Counted from the first letter of the stretch, positions 10,792 to 20,594 are shown. The stretch is DNA of 64,000 bases from Paenibacillus sp. FSL R5-0490 (GCF_001956215.1 NZ_MRTQ01000009.1:1-64000), one strand, 5' to 3'. Program-made: numbers and translations. The notes: a model not told the origin generated them from the letters alone.

Positions 10792-11916
10792 ATGGCTGAA
10801 AAGTCGGCCCGTTCAAAAGAGGTTGATACAGAATTGACCCTTGAACAAGCGAAAGATCAATTAGTTGAAATAGGAAAAAAGACAGGTGTCCTTGCCTATG
10901 ATGATATAGCAGAAAGATTGTCTCAATTTGAACTTGATTCCCACCAGATGGATGAATTCTATGAATTCCTCGGAGATCAGGGTGTTGAGTTAGTTGGAGA
11001 TAATGAAAATGAAGATCCAAATGTTCAGGAACTTGCAAAAAATGAGGAAGAATTTGATCTTAATGATTTAAGTGTCCCTCCGGGTGTGAAAATTAATGAT
11101 CCTGTCCGTATGTACTTAAAAGAAATTGGACGTGTTGATTTACTCTCTGCAGAAGAAGAGATTGCACTTGCCAACCGAATTGAGGAAGGCGATGAAGAAG
11201 CTAAAAGACGCCTGGCAGAAGCGAACCTCCGATTGGTTGTGAGTATCGCGAAAAGGTATGTAGGACGCGGAATGCTTTTCCTAGACCTTATCCAGGAAGG
11301 GAATATGGGACTGATAAAAGCGGTTGAAAAATTTGATTACCGCAAAGGATTCAAGTTCAGTACGTATGCAACATGGTGGATACGCCAGGCCATTACGAGA
11401 GCGATTGCTGACCAGGCCAGAACGATTCGTATTCCTGTCCATATGGTGGAAACCATCAATAAATTGATTCGTGTTCAGCGTCAGCTTCTTCAGGATCTTG
11501 GCCGTGAACCAACGCCGGAAGAAATTGCTGAAGATATGGATTTAACTCCTGACAAAGTAAGAGAAATTCTTAAAATTGCACAAGAACCTGTTTCATTAGA
11601 AACACCTATCGGTGAGGAGGATGACTCTCACTTAGGTGACTTCATCGAAGATCAGGATGCCACTTCTCCATCGGAGCATGCGGCATACGAGCTCCTGAAA
11701 GAACAGCTTGAAGATGTTCTGGACACACTGACAGACCGAGAAGAAAACGTTCTGCGTCTTCGATTCGGCCTTGACGATGGCCGTACGAGAACTTTGGAAG
11801 AAGTCGGCAAGGTATTTGGCGTTACCCGCGAACGTATTCGCCAAATTGAAGCCAAAGCCTTAAGAAAGCTGCGCCATCCGAGCAGAAGCAAACGTTTAAA
11901 AGACTTTTTAGAATAA
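10792..11916 (+). CDS. sigA: Primary sigma factor SigA (RpoD)
   Basis: This is the housekeeping sigma factor that directs RNA polymerase to -10/-35 promoters. The 374 aa protein has region 1.2, region 2 with [20 protein letters not shown] and [10 protein letters not shown] for -10 recognition, region 3, and region 4.2 with the helix-turn-helix [23 protein letters not shown] 10792 is preceded by GAAGGAGGGGG; an in-frame TTG at 10774 is upstream of that site and rejected. It lies 107 bases after dnaG. Confidence 0.98.
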   Translation: MAEKSARSKEVDTELTLEQAKDQLVEIGKKTGVLAYDDIAERLSQFELDSHQMDEFYEFLGDQGVELVGDNENEDPNVQELAKNEEEFDLNDLSVPPGVKINDPVRMYLKEIGRVDLLSAEEEIALANRIEEGDEEAKRRLAEANLRLVVSIAKRYVGRGMLFLDLIQEGNMGLIKAVEKFDYRKGFKFSTYATWWIRQAITRAIADQARTIRIPVHMVETINKLIRVQRQLLQDLGREPTPEEIAEDMDLTPDKVREILKIAQEPVSLETPIGEEDDSHLGDFIEDQDATSPSEHAAYELLKEQLEDVLDTLTDREENVLRLRFGLDDGRTRTLEEVGKVFGVTRERIRQIEAKALRKLRHPSRSKRLKDFLE

Positions 11917-11934
11917 AAAATAATTGCCAGTGGA

Positions 11935-11971
11935 TAGTTTACTTCTTACAATGGAAGTAAACTATTTTTTT
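11935..11971 (+). terminator. Terminator of the dnaG-sigA operon
   Basis: TAGTTTACTTC (11935-11945) pairs with GAAGTAAACTA (11954-11964), followed by TTTTTTT. Confidence 0.9.
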
Positions 11972-11988
11972 GACAGGATGTGCTTGGG

Positions 11989-12516
11989 TTGGAAGAAAAC
12001 AGAAAAAAAATCATTGTTAACGAGCTGCTGCATTGGAAAAAGAGCCGAATGCTCCCTGACCATTATTGTGACTACCTGCTTGCTCTTTACACAGAAGGAA
12101 GTCAGCCGAAGGAAATAAAAAAACGTACAAATACAGTGGTTTTATATCTTGCCAACCTTTTCCTCCTGTTGCTGATTCCAATTTCTGCTTTATTAATTTA
12201 TTTTACTGAATTGTCTATCACTTTGCAAACCGTCATTTTAATTCTTTTCATTTCCTCGGATATTTTCTTTATTTTTTATTTTTCTAAAAAAGTAAAAATG
12301 ATACATTTCCCCATCATATCAGGAGCTTTGATTTTACTAATGGGATCTGTTGATTTTATATCGGTGTTTTATCCAGGAAACGAGAGAATGCTCTATGTTT
12401 CCCTAGTAATTAATTGTGTTCTTTGGCTATTTTCAGGATTAAAATGGAAATTCCTGTATCTATGGATTTCAGGGGCTCTTGGCTCTCTTTTATTAGTTAT
12501 TTCTATATTCGTATAA
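11989..12516 (+). CDS. Uncharacterised integral membrane protein
   Basis: I do not recognise a named family. The 175 aa product starts with a soluble charged segment (LEENRKKIIVNELLHWKK … LLALYTEG) and then has about five hydrophobic segments (starting near VVLYLANLFLLL, VILILFISSDIFF, IISGALILLMG, YVSLVINCVLW and the C-terminus). TTG 11989 is preferred because AGGATG lies 8 bases upstream; GTG 11980 would sit almost on that site. It stands alone between the sigA terminator and the acyl-CoA dehydrogenase promoter, possibly read through from sigA. Confidence 0.7.
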   Translation: MEENRKKIIVNELLHWKKSRMLPDHYCDYLLALYTEGSQPKEIKKRTNTVVLYLANLFLLLLIPISALLIYFTELSITLQTVILILFISSDIFFIFYFSKKVKMIHFPIISGALILLMGSVDFISVFYPGNERMLYVSLVINCVLWLFSGLKWKFLYLWISGALGSLLLVISIFV

Positions 12517-12543
12517 TAAAATATTTTAAAAAGTTTTTAAATG

Positions 12544-12573
12544 TTGAGAAAACTCCAACATCCCTTATATAAT
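12544..12573 (+). promoter_or_regulatory. Sigma-A promoter of the acyl-CoA dehydrogenase gene
   Basis: A -35 TTGAGA (12544-12549) and a consensus -10 TATAAT (12568-12573) are separated by 18 bases. The gene starts 47 bases downstream. Confidence 0.7.
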
Positions 12574-12619
12574 AGTAATGAAAACGTATACAACTTTTGT
12601 TCTTATAAGGGGGATTTAC

Positions 12620-13759
12620 ATGAATTTTGACTTAACTGCAGAACAGAATATGATCCTTAAAACAATCAGGGAATTTGCTCAGGAAGAAGTTGCACCGGGA
12701 GCTCTGGAAAGAGACAGTACAAAGGAATTTCCAGTAGAAGTATTTAAGAAAATGGCTGACCTGGGCTTGATGGGGCTTCCTTTTCCTGAAGAATATGGCG
12801 GCGCAGGGGCAGATACTGTAAGCTTTGCTATTGTTACAGAGGAGTTGAGCAGGGCTTGCGCGTCAACTGGAATCACTTATTCCGCACATATATCACTTGG
12901 CGGAGCACCGCTTTATTTATTCGGGACCGAAGAGCAGAAGCAAAAGTATCTGGTGCCTATCTGTACAGGTGAGTCTTTTGGAGCTTTCGGGCTGACAGAG
13001 CCTAATGCAGGATCAGATGCTGGCGGTACCAGAACAACAGCTGTCGAAAAAGATGGTGAATATATCATCAATGGTAATAAATGCTTCATTACGAATGCCA
13101 GCTATGCGAAGCATTTAGCTTTGACTGCTGTCACGGGTGAAGTGGATGGAAAAAAAGAAATCAGTGCGATTATTGTTCCGACGGATGCAGAAGGATTTAC
13201 CGTTATCGATAATTATGAAAAAATGGGACTCAATGCCTCAAATACAACTGAACTGGTACTTGAAGACGTACGCGTTTCGACTGAGCACTTGCTCGGCAAA
13301 AAAGGCGAGGGCTTCAAACAGTTTTTAATCACACTGGATGGAGGGCGTATTGGTATTGGGGCAATGGCTTTGGGGATAGCGCAGGCTGCTTATGATAAAG
13401 CGCTTCAATATGCAAAGGAGCGCCAGCAGTTCGGCCGTTCTCTCTCAAACTTCCAAGCTATTCAATTTAAACTTGCTGATATGGCGATGAAAATTGAATT
13501 GGCACGAAATATGGTCTACAAGGCTGCCTGGCTGAAAGATCAGGGGAGACCATTTGCCAAAGAAGCTTCCATGTGCAAGCTCTATGCCTCTGAAATCTGT
13601 ATGGAAATCGCCGACCAGGCTGTTCAGATTCACGGCGGATATGGCTATATGAAAGAATACCATGTTGAACGCTATATGAGGGACGGTAAGCTCACAGAAA
13701 TTGGTGAAGGCACCTCTGAAGTACAAAGAATGGTCATTGCGCGCCTCATTGGGTGCTAG
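12620..13759 (+). CDS. Acyl-CoA dehydrogenase (short/branched-chain type)
   Basis: It is a flavoprotein that introduces the first double bond in fatty acid or branched-chain acyl-CoA oxidation. The 379 aa protein has the family signatures FGAFGLTEPNAGSDAGG (FAD/substrate binding) and QIHGGYGYMKEYHVERYMRD near the C-terminus. The likely catalytic base is Glu363 in GEGTSE. ATG 12620 follows AAGGGGG. Its own promoter and terminator make it monocistronic. Similar proteins are named AcdA, Bcd or MmgC; I cannot choose between them from sequence, so no symbol is given. Confidence 0.92.
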   Translation: MNFDLTAEQNMILKTIREFAQEEVAPGALERDSTKEFPVEVFKKMADLGLMGLPFPEEYGGAGADTVSFAIVTEELSRACASTGITYSAHISLGGAPLYLFGTEEQKQKYLVPICTGESFGAFGLTEPNAGSDAGGTRTTAVEKDGEYIINGNKCFITNASYAKHLALTAVTGEVDGKKEISAIIVPTDAEGFTVIDNYEKMGLNASNTTELVLEDVRVSTEHLLGKKGEGFKQFLITLDGGRIGIGAMALGIAQAAYDKALQYAKERQQFGRSLSNFQAIQFKLADMAMKIELARNMVYKAAWLKDQGRPFAKEASMCKLYASEICMEIADQAVQIHGGYGYMKEYHVERYMRDGKLTEIGEGTSEVQRMVIARLIGC

Positions 13760-13810
13760 GACTGTTTATTTTATGGTATAAATGAGATATGCCGGTGAAA
13801 TAATCAGCAA

Positions 13811-13838
13811 AAACTCCATCTTCAAGATGGAGTTTTTT
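13811..13838 (+). terminator. Terminator after acyl-CoA dehydrogenase
   Basis: ACTCCATCTT (13813-13822) pairs with AAGATGGAGT (13824-13833), followed by TTTTT. Confidence 0.85.
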
Positions 13839-13966
13839 GTCCAATTTATGAACAAGATTTGACAAAGTTTACAATAGGGCTTTTCCTTCTGTCTTTTTTA
13901 AAGTAAAATAGAGATTGTTTGTATACTTACTTAAACTGAATGTGCTTACATAAGGGAGGTTAAATC

Positions 13967-14332
13967 ATGAATCGCAATCCAATTATTCCATTTGTGTTAA
14001 TTATGGTTTTTGGTGTGGTAGCAATGTTCCTAGTTTCTTTTAAAGGTCTTGGAGATATGGAAGAGCTTGCAAAAGAAAAGGAAGGCGGCGGTGCTGAGAC
14101 TGAAGAAACTGCTGCTGCGAACCCTGAAGAAATTTACCAGAAGAGCTGTATCGGATGTCACGGTGACCAGTATCAAGGCGGAGTTGGTCCTGCACTAAAA
14201 GGTGTAGGCGATCGTTTATCACAGGATGAGATCGCTGATATCGTAGTAAACGGTAAAGGCTCAATGCCTCCAGGATTAGTGCCTCAAGACAAAGCTGCCG
14301 AAATGGCTGAATGGTTATCAGGCCTTAAGTAA
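13967..14332 (+). CDS. cccA: Membrane-anchored cytochrome c550
   Basis: It is a small c-type cytochrome on the outer face of the membrane, carrying electrons toward cytochrome c oxidase. The 121 aa protein has an N-terminal membrane anchor (about 6-26) and a Gly/Glu/Ala-rich linker. The heme site is CIGCH (Cys61, Cys64, His65). Met100 in GSMPPG is the likely sixth ligand. ATG 13967 has the strong site AAGGGAGGT. cccA follows sigA in B. subtilis too, here with two genes in between. Confidence 0.93.
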   Translation: MNRNPIIPFVLIMVFGVVAMFLVSFKGLGDMEELAKEKEGGGAETEETAAANPEEIYQKSCIGCHGDQYQGGVGPALKGVGDRLSQDEIADIVVNGKGSMPPGLVPQDKAAEMAEWLSGLK

Positions 14333-14343
14333 TACCTATAATG

Positions 14344-14376
14344 AAAGTCCTTTGCATATGTAAAGGACTTTTTTTA
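14344..14376 (+). terminator. Terminator of cccA
   Basis: AAAGTCCTTT (14344-14353) pairs with AAAGGACTTT (14362-14371), followed by T residues. Confidence 0.88.
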
Positions 14377-14385
14377 TACTATAAG

Positions 14386-14417
14386 AAAGGCTATCGTAAA
14401 TTGACGATAGCTTTTTT
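14386..14417 (+). terminator. Second hairpin terminator downstream of cccA
   Basis: CTATCGT (14391-14397) pairs with ACGATAG (14404-14410), followed by CTTTTTT. It directly follows the first terminator, giving a tandem pair before trmK. Confidence 0.75.
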
Positions 14418-14481
14418 AGCTTTTGCTCTGGAAGAGCAGGCGCTATGCGCTTTTTACAATACATAAATAAGTGGTGACAGA

Positions 14482-15189
14482 ATGAATACTGAAAAATTAT
14501 CAAATCGGCTTGAAGCTGTAACAAATTATATTCCCTCAGGCGCACGAGTAGCTGATATCGGCTCAGACCACGCTTATTTGCCATGCTATGCAGTGAAGAA
14601 AGGGATTGCCTCTTTTGCTGTTGCTGGTGAAGTGGTGGAGGGTCCCTATCAATCCGCCAAAAAACAGGTGAAAATGGAAGGACTCGAAAATCAGATCTCC
14701 GTAAGAAAAGGAAACGGGCTAGAAGTGATTAGCCCAAATGAAGTTGACTGCATAACTATTGCAGGCATGGGAGGGGCTTTAATTGCGAGCATTCTTGAAG
14801 AGGGGAAGAGCAAGCTTGCTTCTGTAAAGAGGCTGATCCTCCAGCCGAATTTAAGTGCCATCTCAATTAGGAGCTGGCTGATTGACAATGGCTGGGAGCT
14901 AATAGCCGAACAAATCCTTGAAGAAGACGGAAAGATCTATGAAATCCTTGCAGCTGAAAAAGGAGAGCCATTGAAACCCTACAAGAATACAGAAAAAGGT
15001 TTATTGATGGGCCCTTTTCTTATGGAGCAAAAATCAGCCGTATTTCAAAACAAGTGGCTTGGTGAAAAGAAGAATTGGGAGAGAATCCTTTTGCAGCTTG
15101 AAAAAGCAGCATATTCCAATGAAACAGAGAAGAGAAAACAGGAATTAAAGCGGAAAATCAAAATGGCAGAGGAGGTATTGATGCAGTGA
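14482..15189 (+). CDS. trmK: tRNA (adenine-22-N1)-methyltransferase TrmK
   Basis: TrmK methylates N1 of A22 in certain bacterial tRNAs using S-adenosylmethionine. The 235 aa protein has the Rossmann SAM motif VADIGSDHAYLP (about 23-34), the downstream GEVVEGPYQSAKKQV, and ITIAGMGGALI. The C-terminus is a charged coiled-coil-like helix. ATG 14482 follows GTGGTGACAG. The stop overlaps the GTG start of the next gene (GTGA), so the two are coupled, as in B. subtilis. Confidence 0.93.
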   Translation: MNTEKLSNRLEAVTNYIPSGARVADIGSDHAYLPCYAVKKGIASFAVAGEVVEGPYQSAKKQVKMEGLENQISVRKGNGLEVISPNEVDCITIAGMGGALIASILEEGKSKLASVKRLILQPNLSAISIRSWLIDNGWELIAEQILEEDGKIYEILAAEKGEPLKPYKNTEKGLLMGPFLMEQKSAVFQNKWLGEKKNWERILLQLEKAAYSNETEKRKQELKRKIKMAEEVLMQ

Positions 15190-16301
15190 AAAAAATAAAT
15201 GGGCATGAGATTATCCAACTATTTGAACAGTTTTCCCCAAAAGGGTATGCGATGGAAGGAGACAAGATTGGCCTCCAGGTTGGCAGGCTTAACACTCCTG
15301 TTGAAAATGTCATGATTGCTCTGGATGTTCTCGAAGATGTAGTTGATGAGGCAATTGCAAAGAATGTTCAGCTGATCATAGCTCATCACCCGTTAATCTA
15401 CAGACCTTTGCAAAAAATTCCCACTGATTCCCCATCAGGAAGAATTATTGAAAAGCTTATCAAACATGATATAGCTGTATATGCAGCGCATACAAATTTA
15501 GATATCGCCAAAGGCGGGGTCAATGATATGCTGGCTGATGCACTGAAGCTTTCCGATACGGAAGTCTTATATCCCACATATGAAACTGTATTGAAAAAGC
15601 TCGCTGTGTTTGTGCCTGAAGAAAATGCTGAGTCTTTTAGACAAGCTCTTGGAAACGCAGGAGCTGGTTCAATCGGCAATTACAGTCATTGCTCTTTTAC
15701 GTCTTCAGGGACAGGGCAGTTTAAGCCTGGAAGTGATGCAAATCCTCATATTGGCAAGCAGGGTGAGCTTGCGGCTGTTAGGGAAGTCTGCATTGAGACC
15801 ATTTTTCCTGAACATATAGAAAAGAAAGTGCTTTCTGCGATGTTCAAAAACCATCCTTATGAAGAAGTTGCCTATGATATTTATAAGCTTGAAAACAAAG
15901 GTGAAGTACTGGGTCTGGGTAAAATTGGAGTAATTGGCGAGATGACTCTGGGGGAATTTGCGGAGCATGTAAAACAAACACTTGAAGTGGAGAGAGTTCG
16001 TGTAGTGGGCGACCTTTCTTCAAAAGTGAAGAAAGTTGCTGTTCTGGGGGGAGATGGAAACAAGTACTTTATGTCAGCAAAGATGAAGGGTGCTGATGTA
16101 TATGTGACGGGGGATATGTATTACCATGTGGCGCATGATGCTATGATGTCGGGCCTGAATATTGTTGATCCCGGTCATAATGTTGAAAAGGTAATGAAAA
16201 AAGGAGTCACCCAAAAATTATCTCAGATGTGTACAGAAAAAGGATATAGTGTATCCATTTTTCCATCTGAAGTTTATACAGATCCTTTTAAATTTGTCTG
16301 A
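15186..16301 (+). CDS. Nif3-like dinuclear metal centre protein
   Basis: It belongs to the Nif3/DUF34 family, sometimes labelled GTP cyclohydrolase 1 type 2. The cellular role is unsettled. The 371 aa protein is the long form: two Nif3 halves with the metal ligands in IIAHHPLIYRP and AAHTNLDIAKGG, and in GDMYYHVAHDAM and DPGHNVEK near the end. A PII/CutA-like domain is inserted between them (about 130-230). The GTG start overlaps the trmK stop by 4 bases. The B. subtilis counterpart is YqfO. Confidence 0.92.
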   Translation: MKKINGHEIIQLFEQFSPKGYAMEGDKIGLQVGRLNTPVENVMIALDVLEDVVDEAIAKNVQLIIAHHPLIYRPLQKIPTDSPSGRIIEKLIKHDIAVYAAHTNLDIAKGGVNDMLADALKLSDTEVLYPTYETVLKKLAVFVPEENAESFRQALGNAGAGSIGNYSHCSFTSSGTGQFKPGSDANPHIGKQGELAAVREVCIETIFPEHIEKKVLSAMFKNHPYEEVAYDIYKLENKGEVLGLGKIGVIGEMTLGEFAEHVKQTLEVERVRVVGDLSSKVKKVAVLGGDGNKYFMSAKMKGADVYVTGDMYYHVAHDAMMSGLNIVDPGHNVEKVMKKGVTQKLSQMCTEKGYSVSIFPSEVYTDPFKFV

Positions 16302-16307
16302 AAACCA

Positions 16308-16345
16308 ACAGAACCGGTTTCCCTCAGGGACCGGTTCTGTTTATT
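16308..16345. terminator. Shared terminator between nif3 and ispH
   Basis: ACAGAACCGGT (16308-16318) pairs with ACCGGTTCTGT (16330-16340). Coding strands converge here, so it probably serves both, although the T tracts are short. Confidence 0.7.
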
Positions 16346-16365
16346 TATATGCACTTCCGCTTTTC

Positions 16366-17316
16366 TTATAACTTTGCAGTCTTCTTTACTTTCGGAAGTA
16401 TTTTATTTAACGGCACTTTCTTCTCGCGTGACCATGTGGACTCATCAGCCGGATTAAATTGTTCAAGGAAAGTAATAACTTCCTTTGTAATCGGTGTCGG
16501 GGTTGAGGCTCCTGAGGTAACGGCAACAGTTGCTGCCTCTTTAATCCAATTCACATCCAGTTCAGTAATATCAGCAATACGGTAGGCTTTTGTCCCGGCA
16601 ATTTCTTCTGATACCTGTGCAAGACGATTGGAGTTATTGCTCTTAGGGTCGCCTACAACAATTAATACATCGGCCTGGCCAGCTTGTTCTGCAACTGCTT
16701 CCTGGCGGACCTGGGTAGCCATGCAGATTTCTTTGTGGAACTCTGCGTGAGGGTATTTTTCCTTTATCTGATCCATTACATGGACAACATCCCATTGGCT
16801 CATTGTAGTCTGATTTGTCACCAGTATTTTTTCAGCCTGTATGTTAAGTTCATTTACATCCTCAACAGTCTGCACTAAATGAACTGCATGAGGAGCCACT
16901 CCAACTGCACCTTCAGGTTCCGGGTGGCCTTTTTTGCCAATGTAAATGATTTGAAAGCCTTCCTTTTCCTTTTCCCTGATAAGATCATGTGTCCTTGTTA
17001 CATCAGGGCATGTTGCATCAAGTGTCACAAGGCCTTTTTGTTTCGCTGCTTCCCGCACTTCAGGTGAAATGCCATGTGCTGTAAAAATGACAGTGCCTTT
17101 ATCGACTTTATCCAGGATTTCTTTGCGGTCTTTCCCATCAAGTGTTACAATGCCTTCCTCTTCAAAAGCATCTGTCACATGTTTGTTATGGACGATCATA
17201 CCCAAAATATAGATGGGTCTCGGCAAAGACGGATCAAGTGCAGCGTTCCTTGCAATAACCATTGCATCCACCACACCGTAACAATACCCCCGAGGAGAGA
17301 TTTTTATGACGTTCAT
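16366..17316 (-). CDS. ispH: 4-hydroxy-3-methylbut-2-enyl diphosphate reductase
   Basis: IspH is the last enzyme of the MEP isoprenoid pathway and makes IPP and DMAPP. It is a [4Fe-4S] protein. The 316 aa sequence has the three cluster cysteines: Cys12 in RGYCYGV, Cys103 in DATCPDV and Cys198 in KEICMAT. The conserved HGISPEV and [10 protein letters not shown] are also present. ATG 17316 is preceded by TAGGGAGG on the minus strand. IspG, the previous step, is about 7 kb away in the same window. Confidence 0.96.
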   Translation of the reverse strand: MNVIKISPRGYCYGVVDAMVIARNAALDPSLPRPIYILGMIVHNKHVTDAFEEEGIVTLDGKDRKEILDKVDKGTVIFTAHGISPEVREAAKQKGLVTLDATCPDVTRTHDLIREKEKEGFQIIYIGKKGHPEPEGAVGVAPHAVHLVQTVEDVNELNIQAEKILVTNQTTMSQWDVVHVMDQIKEKYPHAEFHKEICMATQVRQEAVAEQAGQADVLIVVGDPKSNNSNRLAQVSEEIAGTKAYRIADITELDVNWIKEAATVAVTSGASTPTPITKEVITFLEQFNPADESTWSREKKVPLNKILPKVKKTAKL

Positions 17317-17448
17317 CGGTATATCCTCCCTAATTAAAAGCTTATATATGAATTGAACTGAGTTCTGTTTCTAAACGGAAAAACTCCATATTGCACCTCT
17401 ATTATATAAGAGATAAACCGATAATACAAAAGGAGTAATTTTCTTGCG

Positions 17449-17480
17449 GAAAAAGAAAAAGAATGCCCCTGCATCCTTTT
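17449..17480 (-). terminator. Terminator of the yqfQ-like gene
   Basis: On the minus strand AAAAGGATGC and GCATTCTTTT form a ten-pair stem with an AGGG loop. It is followed by a T-rich tail (TCTTTTT). Confidence 0.75.
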
Positions 17481-17482
17481 CT

Positions 17483-18043
17483 TTAAATATATAATTTGGG
17501 TTTGGAAATACCTTCTGCTGATGATCGCTTGGCAGCGGGCTGTTCCATCTCATGTTCCTTTTTTATGTTTTTTGGCCTTGAATTCTGTTTCTTTTTTTCT
17601 GTATTTGCCTGAGGGGATTCCGCTTTAGCTTCTGAGGCTGTCTCATCAGCTTCAGGTGCATCCTTTATGCCTCTATAAAGCTTCCACATGGCAGGAAGAT
17701 TCCTGACCAGCGGTCCATACTGCTGAACCATGGGCCCGATCTGCTGTGCTGTATTTAAAACCTTTTGAGTGTTGGTTAAAAACCCGTTTATGGAAGATGG
17801 GTTGCTTATTGCCTGAAGGATGCCTCCGCCTGCCTGTGAGCCCCCTGCAGCTCTTGCAGCTCCCATTCCTGTTCCAGGCTGGGCATTTCCTTTTCCTAAT
17901 ATTTTGGAGAGCAATCCTCCTCCGCGTTTCATTCCCGGAGGACCGCCCATCATTGGCCCCATGGGAGGTCTTCCTTGCATCGGGGTCATAAAAGGGTGGG
18001 GAGGCATCCCTCCGCGCATAGGGGGTCTTGATCCTGGCATCAT
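17483..18043 (-). CDS. Gly/Pro/Met-rich protein, VrrA/YqfQ-like
   Basis: The 186 aa product has a low-complexity N-terminus made of short Pro, Met, Gly and Arg repeats (MPGSRPPMRGGMPPHP…GPPGMKRGGG). A conserved-looking middle part follows (NPSSINGFLTNTQKVLNTAQQ…RNLPAMWKLYRG), then a charged Lys/Glu-rich tail. It resembles YqfQ/VrrA, which lies next to ispH in B. subtilis. The start at 18043 follows AAAGGAGG; the frame is open to 18133 but without a ribosome binding site. The function is unknown. Confidence 0.8.
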   Translation of the reverse strand: MMPGSRPPMRGGMPPHPFMTPMQGRPPMGPMMGGPPGMKRGGGLLSKILGKGNAQPGTGMGAARAAGGSQAGGGILQAISNPSSINGFLTNTQKVLNTAQQIGPMVQQYGPLVRNLPAMWKLYRGIKDAPEADETASEAKAESPQANTEKKKQNSRPKNIKKEHEMEQPAAKRSSAEGISKPKLYI

Positions 18044-18359
18044 ATTAATTGGCCTCCTTTCGCTGCATATTTCTTCTTCTAAATAAAAATTCATATTATA
18101 AAGTATGCGTTTATCCCATTTTGGTTTAGGCATAATCCAGAGAAACTAATTTTATTTATTAAAATATCCTAAAAAGCTCATCATAAAAATATAAATGCCT
18201 GTTTGAGTGGTTATTTGCAGGAAACTTTATTATAATAACAGGATGTAAGAAAAGCTCGGACCCAGCAAGTTGCAGTTGATACTAGTAGATCTTACTCACT
18301 AATATATGTTTCGGTGCAGCCTGAACCCAGGCGAATCTGGATAATTGAGGAGTTTTTAT
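18044..18359. other. Divergent intergenic region before cshB
   Basis: About 315 bases separate the two divergent genes. TATAAT at 18231-18236 may be the -10 of cshB, with TTGAGT at 18203-18208 as a poorly spaced -35. This implies a 5' leader of over 100 bases. The leader has a small hairpin (GCCTG AACC CAGGC) near 18319-18332. No other gene is seen. Confidence 0.4.
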
Positions 18360-19670
18360 ATGAACGAAACGAAATTTGACCGATTTAATTTTAAGCCATT
18401 TATTATAGAAGCGGTTAAAGATTTTGGCTTTTTTGAGCCGACAGAAATTCAGGAAAGAATGATCCCTGCCGTGCTGAAGGGTGAAAGCGCAATAGGACAA
18501 TCACAGACAGGCACAGGAAAAACACACTCATATGTGCTGCCTATCCTCCAAAAGGTTGATCCTTCCCGCCAGGAGGTGCAGGCTATTATTACAGCTCCAA
18601 CCAGGGAGCTTGCCAATCAGATATATCATGAAATTCTTAAGGTTACAGAGCATTGCCCGGAGGGAGAAGAAATAACAGCACGCTGCTATATTGGCGGTAC
18701 GGACAAGCAGAGAACTATTGAAAAGCTTAAAAAACAGCCTCATGTGGTTGTAGGCACACCGGGAAGAATCAATGACCTTGTCAAAGAACAGGCATTGTTT
18801 GTGCATACTGCCGAAATCCTTATTGTGGATGAAGCAGATTTAATGCTTGATATGGGGTTCATTGAAGATGTTGATCAAATTGCAGCAAGGATGCAGGAGA
18901 AGCTCCAGATGCTGGTTTTCTCAGCTACCATTCCAGAGAAGCTGAAGCCTTTCCTGAAAAAATACATGGAAAATCCTAAATATGTTCACGTGGAGCCTAA
19001 GCAGGCCACAGCAGCCAATATTGAGCACTGGCTTCTGCCATCCAAACACCGCAATAAAGTGGAGCTGGTCTATCAGGCACTTACTTCCTTAAATCCTTAC
19101 TTAGCCATTGTTTTCACCAACACCAAGAAAAAAGCAGATGAAGTGGCAGATGGATTAATCAGCAAAGGCCTGAAAGTCGGACGTATCCACGGGGACCTTA
19201 ACCCGCGTGAAAGAAAGAAAATGATGAAGCAGATTCTCGACCTTGAGTTTCAATACATTGTGGCTACAGACCTGGCTGCCCGGGGCATTGATATACAGGG
19301 AATCAGCCATGTAATTAACTATGAGCTTCCAACTGATCTTGATTTTTATATACATCGGGTTGGGCGTACAGCGCGTGCAGGTTTCTCAGGAATTGCTGTA
19401 ACAGTGTATGAGATTTCCGATGAGGATGCATTAAACAGGCTTGAAAAAATGGGGATCGAATTCAGGCACAAAGATCTGCAAAAAGGTGAATGGACAGATC
19501 TGGATAATCGAAACAAGCGAAAAACGAGACAGAAACAAACAGATGACATTGATAAAAAAGCCGCTTCATTGGTGAAAAAACCGAAAAAAGTAAAACCAGG
19601 CTACAAAAAGAAAATGAAATGGGAAATGGACAAAATAAAAAAACGCGAAAGAAGAATCAAGCGTAAATAA
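18360..19670 (+). CDS. cshB: DEAD-box RNA helicase CshB
   Basis: CshB is an ATP-dependent RNA helicase linked to cold growth and ribosome or mRNA handling. The 436 aa protein has the ordered motifs SQTGTGKT (I), PTREL (Ia), GTPGR (Ib), DEAD (II), SAT (III), TDLAARGIDI (V) and HRVGRTAR (VI). A very basic tail ends KKRERRIKRK. ATG 18360 follows TTGAGGAG; an in-frame TTG at 18345 is upstream of that site. It precedes nfo, as in B. subtilis (yqfR-yqfS). Confidence 0.94.
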   Translation: MNETKFDRFNFKPFIIEAVKDFGFFEPTEIQERMIPAVLKGESAIGQSQTGTGKTHSYVLPILQKVDPSRQEVQAIITAPTRELANQIYHEILKVTEHCPEGEEITARCYIGGTDKQRTIEKLKKQPHVVVGTPGRINDLVKEQALFVHTAEILIVDEADLMLDMGFIEDVDQIAARMQEKLQMLVFSATIPEKLKPFLKKYMENPKYVHVEPKQATAANIEHWLLPSKHRNKVELVYQALTSLNPYLAIVFTNTKKKADEVADGLISKGLKVGRIHGDLNPRERKKMMKQILDLEFQYIVATDLAARGIDIQGISHVINYELPTDLDFYIHRVGRTARAGFSGIAVTVYEISDEDALNRLEKMGIEFRHKDLQKGEWTDLDNRNKRKTRQKQTDDIDKKAASLVKKPKKVKPGYKKKMKWEMDKIKKRERRIKRK

Positions 19671-19694
19671 AGAATCAAAGGGAGAGGTATTGTC

Positions 19695-20588
19695 ATGCTG
19701 AAAATTGGATCACATGTTTCCATGAGCGGGAAAAAAATGCTTTTAGCAGCAAGTGAAGAAGCTGTTTCATATGGCTCCAATACATTTATGATCTATACAG
19801 GAGCTCCGCAAAACACAAGAAGAAAAAAAATCGAAGATTTGAACATTGAAGCCGGACTGAAGCATATGGCAGAGAACGGGATTGCTGATATTGTTGTACA
19901 TGCTCCATATATTATTAATATCGGGAATACTTCAAACCCTTCAACATTTGAATTAGGCGTTAATTTTCTTCGCTCTGAAATTGACCGCACCGAAGCGATC
20001 GGAGCTAAGCAGATCGTTCTCCATCCCGGTGCCCATGTTGGAGCAGGGTCAGAGGCCGGCATCAAAAAGATCGTAGAAGGCTTAAATGAAGTCTTAAACG
20101 GCGAAGAAAATGTGCAGATCGCACTTGAGACCATGGCCGGAAAAGGGTCGGAATGCGGGAGATCCTTTGAAGAGCTGGCTATGATTATTGAGGGAGTCAA
20201 TTATAACAACCACTTATCTGTATGCTTTGATACTTGCCATACACATGATGCAGGATATGACATTGTGAATGATTTCGACGGGGTATTGGAAGAATTCGAT
20301 AAGGTTGTTGGACTTGACCGCCTGAAAGTTCTCCATATTAATGACAGCAAGAATGAGCGCGGAATGCGTAAAGACCGTCATGCAAATATCGGCTTCGGCC
20401 ACATCGGCTTCAGCGCATTAAATTATATTGTCCATCATCCTCAATTAAAGGATATCCCTAAAATTCTGGAGACTCCTTATGTTGGCGAAGATAAAAATAA
20501 TAAAAGAGCTCCATATAAGCATGAAATTGAAATGCTTCGCAGCCAGGAATTCAATGAAAGCTTATTAGAAGCTATTACGGCTGTATAA
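19695..20588 (+). CDS. nfo: Endonuclease IV (AP endonuclease)
   Basis: Nfo cuts the backbone 5' of abasic sites in base-excision repair, using a three-zinc centre. The 297 aa protein begins [11 protein letters not shown]. It carries the conserved zinc-site stretches [57 protein letters not shown] and [11 protein letters not shown] 19695 follows GGGAGAGG, 24 bases after cshB, so the two are probably cotranscribed. Confidence 0.95.
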   Translation: MLKIGSHVSMSGKKMLLAASEEAVSYGSNTFMIYTGAPQNTRRKKIEDLNIEAGLKHMAENGIADIVVHAPYIINIGNTSNPSTFELGVNFLRSEIDRTEAIGAKQIVLHPGAHVGAGSEAGIKKIVEGLNEVLNGEENVQIALETMAGKGSECGRSFEELAMIIEGVNYNNHLSVCFDTCHTHDAGYDIVNDFDGVLEEFDKVVGLDRLKVLHINDSKNERGMRKDRHANIGFGHIGFSALNYIVHHPQLKDIPKILETPYVGEDKNNKRAPYKHEIEMLRSQEFNESLLEAITAV

Positions 20589-20594
20589 AATAGT

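Noticed and set aside
11632-11891. Long open frames on the strand opposite sigA
   Set aside because: They are shadows of the sigA reading frame, with no ribosome binding site and unlikely composition (Arg- and Ser-rich).
17746-18086. Plus-strand frames opposite the yqfQ-like gene
   Set aside because: Their Pro- and Gly-rich content is only the complement of the low-complexity coding sequence; no ribosome binding site.
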